From Thermodesulfobacteriota bacterium (GTDB taxonomy: Bacteria > Desulfobacterota > Desulfobacteria > Desulfobacterales > Desulfosudaceae), in the NCBI GenBank assembly GCA_040753795.1, contig JBFMDX010000004.1, positions 1-64,000 of the forward strand: a stretch of 64,000 nucleotides of DNA, written 5' to 3'. Positions within the stretch are counted from its first letter, which is position 1. Each line of letters opens with the position of its first letter. The translations under genes and the position numbers were made by a program. Shown here piece by piece: positions 50,403 through 57,396 of this stretch. Below the pieces are notes generated by a model. The model saw only the letters and a program-made list of their open reading frames with translations. It had not been told where the DNA came from and ran no database searches.

Positions 50403-50620
50403 CTAACCATGCGTAATGGGAAACGGTTGTCACCGCCCATTGCAGCGCAGCCGAGTGCGAACGGTTTTTTCGGAAAAAGCGGGCAGACTGTTTGAGTTCG
50501 CCGATAGGCGAACGAGTTTCTGACCGCGCCGAAAAACGTTCGCGCGAGGGCAGCCGAAGGCCAAGCTGCCGGGCAATGTTTCTTTTGGTACTTTTCTTTG
50601 CGCCAAAGAAAAGTACATAT
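50403..50620. repeat. Dispersed-repeat-like block ending in a perfect hairpin
   Basis: The block has the feel of a dispersed intergenic repeat known from many proteobacteria (CAGCCGAGTGCGAACGGTTT ... GCGGGCAGACTGTTTGAG). It ends in GTACTTTTCTTTG-CGC-CAAAGAAAAGTAC, a perfect 13-bp inverted repeat at about 50589-50617, nine bases from the stop of the ferredoxin gene. The hairpin followed on the minus strand by AAAAGAAAC could also affect termination of that gene. The open frames in it are not convincing genes. Confidence 0.5.
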
Positions 50621-50628
50621 AAAAACCT

Positions 50629-51801
50629 TTATCCGATCTGAATCCGCGCTTCGGATTTTTTCACCATGGGCACCAGCACGTCGCGTTGGTCGGCAATCAG
50701 TTCGATGGCGCTGGTGGGGCACTGCAGGGCGCACTGGCCGCAGCCGATGCATTTTTCCACGGCGATGACGGCCCGGTCTTCGGTCTGGCGGATGCAGTTG
50801 GTGGGGCAGTGTTTGACGCATTTGCCGCATACCTTGCACTTTTCCGGACGGGTCACCTCGGCCCGGTAAAAACGCCTCATGTACAGGGGAATCAGGCCAC
50901 GGTTGTAGCTGCCGTAAACGCCGCAGCAGTCCCAGCAGCAGTTGCACACGGCGATGTTGGGCAGGCGGATGTCGTCTTTCTCATGGAACAGGGTATGCAC
51001 GGCGCCGGCCTTTGAGACCTCTTCCAGAATCTTCAGGGCGTCGGCCCGGGTGATACGGCGGCCGTAGCCATACTCGATCAGGCTGTTGGCCATGGGGCCC
51101 ACCGCGACGCAGGTTTCCGGCTGGATGTGGAACCGGCAGGGAGTATCTACGAATTTGCGCCACTGGCGGCAGAAGCAGTGCAGGACGACAATGGCGTTGT
51201 CCCGGCCGTGCCGGTCGATCAGTTCGGACACATACTGGGTGGGGCCGGCCGTCTGGGCAGCTATACCAAGGGATTGGCCGACCGGCACCGTCCGGCCCGC
51301 GGCCGGATCATCCGGCGGCCGGATGGCGCCGATGGTCTGGTAGGGCTTGGTGACGGCCCGGGTAAACCAGTTGAGGGCCGGACGCAGGGGAAACACATTC
51401 AGTTTCCTTAAAGAATTGAACAGGTCCTCCGAAGCCCGGGCAAAGGCTTTCTCCTGCGCCCCTTCCCGGCCGTGACAGAGCTGCATTTCAAACCAGCCCA
51501 CTACGATGGGCAGCAGCTCAAAGCCGCGGTCGCCGTTGGCAAACGTATACGGCCAGATCCAGCCTTTTTTGACCAGATCGTCCAGATACGCCAGGGCCTT
51601 TTCCCGGGGCAGACCGGTCTTGCGCGCGGCCTCATCGACCGTGTGCGGTTCGGGTCCCAGAGTCAACAGAAAGTCAACGTCCTGCGGCAGGGCCACCACG
51701 TCCATGAGATCCAGCAGGCCGCCCACGATGGGAATGAGAATCTCGTTCTTGGTGTTCATCATTTTGGCCAGCCGTCGAAGCTTCTTGCGGTCGTTTTTCA
51801 T
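50629..51801 (-). CDS. Winged-helix and 2x[4Fe-4S] ferredoxin-type protein
   Basis: The 390-residue product begins with a winged-helix-like part (HTVDEAARKTGLPREKALAY). A middle region has an unusual cysteine cluster (NCCWDCCGVYG) and FCRQWRKF with another Cys near. At the C-terminus are two ferredoxin [4Fe-4S] motifs, CKVCGKCVKHCPTNCI and CIGCGQCALQCPTSAIEL. It has no signal peptide. It is the last gene of the group that includes the QueG-like protein 33 bases before. Proteins of this type are common in Desulfobacterales and may deliver electrons to soluble reductases. The function is not established. Confidence 0.78.
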   Translation of the reverse strand: MKNDRKKLRRLAKMMNTKNEILIPIVGGLLDLMDVVALPQDVDFLLTLGPEPHTVDEAARKTGLPREKALAYLDDLVKKGWIWPYTFANGDRGFELLPIVVGWFEMQLCHGREGAQEKAFARASEDLFNSLRKLNVFPLRPALNWFTRAVTKPYQTIGAIRPPDDPAAGRTVPVGQSLGIAAQTAGPTQYVSELIDRHGRDNAIVVLHCFCRQWRKFVDTPCRFHIQPETCVAVGPMANSLIEYGYGRRITRADALKILEEVSKAGAVHTLFHEKDDIRLPNIAVCNCCWDCCGVYGSYNRGLIPLYMRRFYRAEVTRPEKCKVCGKCVKHCPTNCIRQTEDRAVIAVEKCIGCGQCALQCPTSAIELIADQRDVLVPMVKKSEARIQIG

Positions 51802-51834
51802 TTCGCGTTTTACTCCTTTATCTCCTGCCGGTTT

Positions 51835-52962
51835 TCATTTAAATGCGGCCAGCGCCAGCCGGACTTCTTCGGAAACCGGCCCGGACAGGTCCCGGCCGGA
51901 AAAATCGTTCAGGGCCGCGCCGGCGTTTGCGCCGCCGATCCGGCCCAAAGCCCAGGCGCACATTCCCCGGACCCGGTCATCCGTGTTTTCTTTAAACGCC
52001 CGGACCAGGTCCGGTATAAAGACGGAATCCCGGCTGTTGCCCATAACCCGGGCCACGTTCATTTTCCACCGCCAGATATCATTATAGGACATGTAAAACA
52101 TATGCGGCCAGACCCTGGTTTCAAAATAGACTTTATCCATGTGCAGCAGCGCCGGCAGATCGAAACTGTCGGCTTTCGCCGCCGCGCGTTCATTGAGCGG
52201 CAGATTTTTGGCCAGCCAGGGCTGATTGCGGGGGCAGACATTCTGACACCGATCGCAGCCGTAGACAAACATGCCCATGGGCTCCCGGAGTTCAAGCGGT
52301 GTGATGCCCTGACCGAAATAGGTCAGAAAGGAGATGCATAGCCGGGGATCGATGCGGCCGTTGCCTTGGAGCGCCCGGGTGGGGCAGGCGGCGATGCAGA
52401 CGTTGCGGCACCAGTCCGGGCATCCCATGGACAAAGTGGGTTGGTCCGGCGCGTATTCCCGGTCCACGACCACCGCGATGGGCAGGGTCCATGATCCGCC
52501 CCGTACCACCCGGTGGGCGTAAAACAGACAGTTTTTGCCGAACGTCCCCAGACCGGCCCGGGCGGCCGCCACCCGGTGGGGAAGGTTGAACGGCACTTTG
52601 GAATTCATGCCGTTATCCCGCAGAAATCCGCGAAAGGCCTTGATCCGCTGTGTCAGGCCGTCCCGGGTCATTCGGTCGTCATCCAGGTAGCAGCGCCCGA
52701 AATGTCCTTCCATGGAACGGGGGTACGATTGGTTAAAATAATTTTCTATCAGCACAATAATCGTTCGGGCCTCGGGAAGAATGGTGGCGGGATCGGTTCC
52801 GTTTAACAGGTCCAGTCCCACGGCTTCGGCCCAGCCGTACTCTTCCTGTCTTTCCAGCAGATAGGCCTTGTGCGCGTCAAACGGTTCGGGGCCGGTAAAG
52901 CCTACGTCCTCAAAGCCCAGCCGATGGGCTTCCCTGATAATGTCTTGTTTGGAAACGTTCAT
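51835..52962 (-). CDS. Epoxyqueuosine-reductase-like double-cluster ferredoxin with HEAT repeats
   Basis: The 375-residue product has the QueG-type layout: N-terminal domain with a Rossmann-like part (GFEDVGFTGPEPFDAH, LGTFGKNCLFY), then two [4Fe-4S] motifs (CRNVCIAACPTRAL, CDRCQNVCPRNQPW), then a C-terminal HEAT-type part (VRGMCAWALGRIGGANAGA). True QueG binds cobalamin and reduces epoxyqueuosine in tRNA. Gene context (NAD salvage and another iron-sulfur protein) and the altered N-terminus make a related but different reductase as likely. It lies 62 bases after the TetR gene. Confidence 0.75.
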   Translation of the reverse strand: MNVSKQDIIREAHRLGFEDVGFTGPEPFDAHKAYLLERQEEYGWAEAVGLDLLNGTDPATILPEARTIIVLIENYFNQSYPRSMEGHFGRCYLDDDRMTRDGLTQRIKAFRGFLRDNGMNSKVPFNLPHRVAAARAGLGTFGKNCLFYAHRVVRGGSWTLPIAVVVDREYAPDQPTLSMGCPDWCRNVCIAACPTRALQGNGRIDPRLCISFLTYFGQGITPLELREPMGMFVYGCDRCQNVCPRNQPWLAKNLPLNERAAAKADSFDLPALLHMDKVYFETRVWPHMFYMSYNDIWRWKMNVARVMGNSRDSVFIPDLVRAFKENTDDRVRGMCAWALGRIGGANAGAALNDFSGRDLSGPVSEEVRLALAAFK

Positions 52963-53024
52963 GACTTCCTTTCGTTGTTTCGTTTATGCCCGTCGGGAAA
53001 AACCGCTTCGTCCGTGCGGTTTGA

Positions 53025-53639
53025 TCAGATACCCCGGGACGGATTTAAAATGCCCCGGATCATGCGGATCATCACCCGTTCAGCCGTTTCCACGGACAGC
53101 TTCTGGTGATGCCGCAGGCTGTGCCAGGCGGTCCAGGAGGTGACCGCCTGCAGGGCGGCGGTCACTTCCGCGGCCGTTTCTCCGTCCAGGCGGGCGATTT
53201 CCGGCCCAAACACCTCCGCGGCCTGTTGCCGCTTGAAGGCCCGGAACCGCTCCAGCTCCGCGGCCATGACTTTGGATGTGACTTCGGCGCCGATCATCAC
53301 TTTGCGGACCGGGGAGATAAACTCCAGGAGCGTTACCCGGTGGTCAACAAAAGCGGCCAGCCGAGCCTCAAAGGGCGTTTCCGGCGGGAGGTCAATTTCC
53401 AGCAGGGACTTGAGCCGCTCTCCCTGAAGGGCCATGAGTTCATTATAAATGGCCTCCATGTCTTTGAAGTGATGGAATACCAGGCGCGGCGACACCCCGG
53501 CCCGTTCGGCCACCTGCCGGGCCGAGGGATGGGGCGTGCCCGCCACGATCAGTTCCAGCAGAGCAGTGACGATGGCGTTGCGCGACCGGCCGGACCGGGC
53601 CCGGCGGCCGTCCGTTACAGAGGACTTTTTTTCATTCAT
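53025..53639 (-). CDS. TetR/AcrR-family regulator
   Basis: The 204-residue product has a TetR HTH near residues 25-60 (ARQVAERAGVSPRLVFHHFK) and a helical ligand-binding domain. It overlaps the stop of the pncA-like gene by four bases (ATGA), so it is translated with NAD-salvage genes. No palindromic operator was spotted nearby. Regulators co-translated with their targets often respond to a metabolite of the pathway, here possibly a pyridine compound (inference). Confidence 0.85.
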   Translation of the reverse strand: MNEKKSSVTDGRRARSGRSRNAIVTALLELIVAGTPHPSARQVAERAGVSPRLVFHHFKDMEAIYNELMALQGERLKSLLEIDLPPETPFEARLAAFVDHRVTLLEFISPVRKVMIGAEVTSKVMAAELERFRAFKRQQAAEVFGPEIARLDGETAAEVTAALQAVTSWTAWHSLRHHQKLSVETAERVMIRMIRGILNPSRGI

Positions 53640-54184
53640 GATCCGATGATCTCTTTGGATGTCTTCAGGCGCGCCCCGGCCCGGACCATCTCTTCCAGGG
53701 CGTTTTCCGTATCTCCCGGCCGGGCCTCGATGGCCTTGACGGCATCTGTTATCACCACCGTGGGGATATTGTTTTTACGGGCCTCCAGTACCGTCGCCCG
53801 GACGCAGTATTCGGTGGCAATGCCGGTCACATACAGTTCATCAACGCCCTTGTCCTGCAGCACCCGCAGCAGATCGACATTGGTGGCCTCAAAAGCGGAA
53901 TACCCGTCATCCATGTTTCCCGTGCCTTTGAACAGTTCCAGGTGAATTGGCGCGGTATTCAGGTCCGGATGATAATCCGCGCCCCTGGTATCGCGGACGC
54001 AATGAACCGGCCAGCGCTCAAAATGGCGGGTGTCCGCCGGGTGCCAGTCCCGTGACGCCAGCACCAGGTCGAACCGATCCATGAGCTTGTTGATGACCGG
54101 AACGATGTGGTCGCCGTCGGGCACCGCCAGGGCGCCGCCCGGGCAGAAATCATTCTGAACGTCATTGACCAGAAGGGCTTTCAT
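53636..54184 (-). CDS. pncA: Nicotinamidase
   Basis: ATG at 54184 (KALLVNDVQNDF) is used because GGAGG lies upstream. A longer frame adds 16 residues unlike the family. The 182-residue protein has the catalytic triad of nicotinamidases: Asp8 in LLVNDVQNDFCPGGAL, Lys in ELFKGTGN and Cys in TGIATEYCVRATVLEA. The metal-binding D-x-H is in SRDWHPAD. It converts nicotinamide to nicotinate and feeds the next enzyme, nicotinate phosphoribosyltransferase, encoded just upstream. Salvage of NAD is the clear role. ATGA overlap with the TetR gene. Confidence 0.92.
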   Translation of the reverse strand: MKALLVNDVQNDFCPGGALAVPDGDHIVPVINKLMDRFDLVLASRDWHPADTRHFERWPVHCVRDTRGADYHPDLNTAPIHLELFKGTGNMDDGYSAFEATNVDLLRVLQDKGVDELYVTGIATEYCVRATVLEARKNNIPTVVITDAVKAIEARPGDTENALEEMVRAGARLKTSKEIIGS

Positions 54185-54232
54185 GCCGACCTCCTTTCTT
54201 CTATGGCTGTCCTCGCCCAGTGTATCCGGCAA

Positions 54233-54301
54233 GCCTGTGAAGGCTCCCCCTACCCACTTAACACTTAAAACTTAACCACTTAAAACTTAACACTTAACCC
54301 C
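54233..54301. repeat. Short direct repeats around the pncB stop
   Basis: The motif ACTTAA-C/A recurs seven or so times between 54255 and 54300 (CACTTAACACTTAAAACTTA and the like), running into the stop codon of pncB. Slippage-prone simple sequence; no gene. Confidence 0.6.
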
Positions 54302-55692
54302 TTAATCACCTCATCCCTCATGCCTTCCAGCCGGGGAGACAGGCCGACCTTGTAAATGTGCGGCATTTCAAACCGCTTATGTTCTTCCGGAAGAAAAGCG
54401 AGCCTTTTACGGCCATACTCCCTCATCGCAATCACATCCGTTTCCCGGCTGATAATCTCGCCCCCCTCCATAACGGGCTTTTGCAGTGGCTCCGACGCCA
54501 GTCCCCGCAGGGCGCAATGCTTGTCGCGCTCAAACGGGTGCGCCATTTCTTCCGGCGATCCTTCATCGACCAGGCAGACGCAGTCGGCATAGAACTTGCC
54601 CGCGCCGTTGAAATACCGTCGGGTCTCTTTTTTTCCCGGCAGGGAAATCTTTTCCAGGGTGTTGGACAGTTTCAGAGTCGGCTGACCGTTATAGGCGGCC
54701 AGCTTGTAAACCCCGTCCAGGGCCGCGGTGGTTTTGCCGGTGACCAGTTCCGTGCCCACGCCGAACCCGTCGATGGGCGCCTGCTGTTCGTTGAGGCTGC
54801 GGATCAGGTATTCGTCCAGCTGGTTGGAGGCCAGAATCTTGGTTTCCGTCAGGCCCGCCTCGTCCAGCATTCGCCGGGCCTGCTTGCTCAGATAGGCCAG
54901 GTCGCCGCTGTCCAGCCGGACGGCCTTTAACGTCTGCCCGGCTTCTTTCAGCTCCAGGCCCACCAGGATGGCGTTGGGCAATCCGCTGTGAAGTGTATCG
55001 TAGGTGTCCACCAGGAGAATGGTATTGTCCGGATAGAGCCGGGCATAGGCGCGGAAGGCGGCCAATTCATCATCAAAACTCTGGACCCAGGAGTGTGCCT
55101 GGGTACCGGCAACCGGCAGGCGGCAGCGCTGGCCCGCCAGCACGTTGGAGGTGGCGTCGACGCCGCCGATGACGGCCGCCCGGCTGGCCTGGAGCCCGCC
55201 CATGCCCTGGGCCCGGCGCAGGCCGAAATCGCTCACCGGCCGGTCGCCGGCCGCGCGCCTGACCCGGGAGGCCTTGGTGGCGATGAGGGACTCAAAATTG
55301 AGCACATTCAGCAACAGGGTTTCGATCAACTGGCATTCGATAATGGTTCCTTCCACCCGCACCAGGGGCTCCTGGGGGAAAACCACCTCCCCTTCCCGGA
55401 CGCTGCAGATCGTTCCACGGAACCGGAAATCCTTTAGAAAGGCAAGAAAGGCTTCGGTAAAGGCCCGCTCCCGGAGATAGGCCCGGTCTTGTTCGCCGTA
55501 AACAAAACGGCTCAGGGCTTCCAGCAGGGTGTCCAGCCCGGCGAAGATCACGTAGCCGCCGTCAAAGGGATTGACCCGGAAGAAATAATCAAACACGGCC
55601 GTGTCATCTTTTTTGCCGGACAGAAAATAGCCCTGGGCCATGGTCAGCTCGTAGTAATCCGTGTACAAACCGCTGATGCCGGACAACCGCAT
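54280..55692 (-). CDS. pncB: Nicotinate phosphoribosyltransferase
   Basis: The 470-residue product matches the nicotinate phosphoribosyltransferase family: YTDYYELTMAQGYFLSG at the N-terminus, FRVNPFDGGYVIFAGLD, LLVDTYDTLHSGLPNAI and VRLDSGDLAYLSK in the barrel. The C-terminal cap reads ETRRYFNGAGKFYADCVCLV. It couples ATP hydrolysis to formation of nicotinate mononucleotide from nicotinate and PRPP. The gene starts 3 bases after the V4R gene and precedes pncA. The pair forms a complete salvage route from nicotinamide. Confidence 0.94.
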   Translation of the reverse strand: MRLSGISGLYTDYYELTMAQGYFLSGKKDDTAVFDYFFRVNPFDGGYVIFAGLDTLLEALSRFVYGEQDRAYLRERAFTEAFLAFLKDFRFRGTICSVREGEVVFPQEPLVRVEGTIIECQLIETLLLNVLNFESLIATKASRVRRAAGDRPVSDFGLRRAQGMGGLQASRAAVIGGVDATSNVLAGQRCRLPVAGTQAHSWVQSFDDELAAFRAYARLYPDNTILLVDTYDTLHSGLPNAILVGLELKEAGQTLKAVRLDSGDLAYLSKQARRMLDEAGLTETKILASNQLDEYLIRSLNEQQAPIDGFGVGTELVTGKTTAALDGVYKLAAYNGQPTLKLSNTLEKISLPGKKETRRYFNGAGKFYADCVCLVDEGSPEEMAHPFERDKHCALRGLASEPLQKPVMEGGEIISRETDVIAMREYGRKRLAFLPEEHKRFEMPHIYKVGLSPRLEGMRDEVIKGLSVKF

Positions 55693-55695
55693 TCG

Positions 55696-56433
55696 TTACC
55701 CCGTTGATTCCGTGCGTAATTCAAACACGCACTTTTCCGCGCCCATGGCCCGGCATTGAACTTCCCGGACGGAGATCGGCCGGCCGGAAATCGTGCCGGC
55801 GTACCCGGCCACGATGCCGGCGTAAAAATGGCAGACCGGCTTGTCCGAAGGCCCCAGCCAGCGGGCCTCCTGGGAGTTGAACAGCGAGACCCGCATAGGG
55901 TCGGCGGAAAAATCAAACTCCAGATGCCCCCAGCCGCCTTCGTCGGTGATCAGGCGGGACATCATGTTCATGGTCTTCTGAAAAAACCGGGCCATGAGCG
56001 GATCGGTCCGGACCTCGTCCAGGATGCGGCTATTGGAGATGAGCGGCACCAGAAAAGAGGGCGCCCATCGGCCTCCCTGAAGAGCCTGGGTCACCTCCCA
56101 GGTGCACAGGGTCACGCCCATGTCGTACAGGGTCTGCTGCTTTTCTTCTTCCGGCATCCGGCCGGTCAGGGTGGTGTGCAGCAGATGGATGATCTTGGCG
56201 CCGGCCATGATCTCCTCCACGCCGCCGATGCCGATGCGGCCGGCCTTTAAATCCACGTCGTGGATCTCAAAGGCCGTGGCGCCCATGTAGGCCCGGGGCA
56301 GGACCATCATCTTTGCCGAAAGCCCGGGAATTTTCGTCAGCGGCCGCAGAAAAATCCGCACCAGCAGCGGATGGGCTTCCAGAAACTCCATCATCCCCAG
56401 CAATACTTTGATCTGTAATCGTTTTTTGTCCAT
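55696..56433 (-). CDS. V4R-domain protein
   Basis: The 245-residue protein ends in a V4R (4-vinyl-reductase) domain, seen as GHLEFDFSADPMRVSLFNSQ, a Cys in KPVCHFYAGIVAGY, and the C-terminal CRAMGAEKCVFEL with a Cys pair. V4R domains bind small hydrocarbons or pigments, often as part of regulators. The N-terminal 100 residues are helical and unassigned. It is the first gene of the operon with pncB and pncA, 3 bases apart. A sensory role for the NAD-salvage operon is possible but unproven. Confidence 0.75.
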   Translation of the reverse strand: MDKKRLQIKVLLGMMEFLEAHPLLVRIFLRPLTKIPGLSAKMMVLPRAYMGATAFEIHDVDLKAGRIGIGGVEEIMAGAKIIHLLHTTLTGRMPEEEKQQTLYDMGVTLCTWEVTQALQGGRWAPSFLVPLISNSRILDEVRTDPLMARFFQKTMNMMSRLITDEGGWGHLEFDFSADPMRVSLFNSQEARWLGPSDKPVCHFYAGIVAGYAGTISGRPISVREVQCRAMGAEKCVFELRTESTG

Positions 56434-56558
56434 GGTTTCCTTCCATCTATAAATGTAGGGATCAACGGCCCGCCGGAAGCTTCGACCGCATCATTGATAT
56501 TATTCGTTTGCGGTTATCCATATATTCTTTTTCCCATCGTTTGTCGCAATAAAAACAA

Positions 56559-56669
56559 TTATGCCACATGTTCTGGAGGACGGGGGAACCCCGCCCCTAC
56601 CGCCGCCGATACATTGGTAATGACGATGATGCCATGTACATGAGTGGGCCTGACGACAAATGCATCCAT
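56559..56669 (-). pseudogene. REP-associated transposase (Y1_Tnp) fragment
   Basis: The minus strand encodes FVVRPTHVHGIIVITN, followed by VGAGFPRP and a stop. This is the H-x-H (HUH) motif region and the following glycine-proline linker seen in REP-associated tyrosine transposases (MPNHVHGIIVI ... VGAGLPRP). Only about 36 residues remain. It supports earlier activity of RAYT-type elements, and the nearby repeats may derive from them. Confidence 0.65.
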
Positions 56670-56742
56670 GCCTACATCCACAAAATGACCCGGGACGTCT
56701 TTCCTCCAAATTCGTTTGCTCGATAAAGCCCGCATCGATATT

Positions 56743-57330
56743 TTAGGATGGCTTTAGTAAACCGAACGCTCTCTCAATAAAAGAGGACACAAACCCCCCG
56801 CCTCTGGGGAACCTGCTGTTTTCGAGTACCGTTTTCTGCTCCCACATTTTTTCAAGAATTAACTTCCGGGATTCAAATTCGCCGGGGGGGCGGCCGGATT
56901 CTTCAAAACCGGCTTTCTCTTCTTCAATGGCTTGTGACAGGAGATTCGGTGAAAACAAGCGGTCTTCCCACGCTTCCCGTTCCCCCACGGAACATAGCCA
57001 GCTTGCTTCACTTTCGTCGGAAAAGGAAAACCAGACCAGCTTTCTCAACAGCGTTTCACCCCGGGCGTGTTCATAAACAAGGGAATCCGGTCTTGAGTCG
57101 GCGAAAAGATATATGACTTCGCCGACTTTCCGTGAAAGCCGGACAGCGATTGACTCCGACCCCGTCAGGATGTCGTCATTCGGAGGGGAAGCGCCTGGAC
57201 GATAACTATACACAGTCCAATCGGAACCGGGCACGGTTGCCAGGGCCTTGGCCTCCAAACGGCCCAATTGTGAGGAAAGAAAGTTCAAATCACCATTGTT
57301 GATAAAGAAAACCGAAAATGATGCCGCCAT
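56743..57330 (-). CDS. Orphan protein at the edge of the defence island
   Basis: The 195-residue product has no signal peptide and no recognised domain. The N-terminal half is mixed (FSVFFINNGDLNFLSSQLGR, then SDWTVYSYRPG) and the C-terminal half charged and helical (AIEEEKAGFEESGRPPGEFE). It lies 66 bases downstream of the GIY-YIG/helicase gene on the same strand and may belong to the same operon. It could be a small accessory or immunity-like part, but nothing in the sequence proves it. Confidence 0.55.
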   Translation of the reverse strand: MAASFSVFFINNGDLNFLSSQLGRLEAKALATVPGSDWTVYSYRPGASPPNDDILTGSESIAVRLSRKVGEVIYLFADSRPDSLVYEHARGETLLRKLVWFSFSDESEASWLCSVGEREAWEDRLFSPNLLSQAIEEEKAGFEESGRPPGEFESRKLILEKMWEQKTVLENSRFPRGGGFVSSFIERAFGLLKPS

Positions 57331-57396
57331 TAACCCCTCCCTGATTAAAGTTAATCACACTGTCCTCGACATGCATGCATTTCGATCAGCTCGCTT

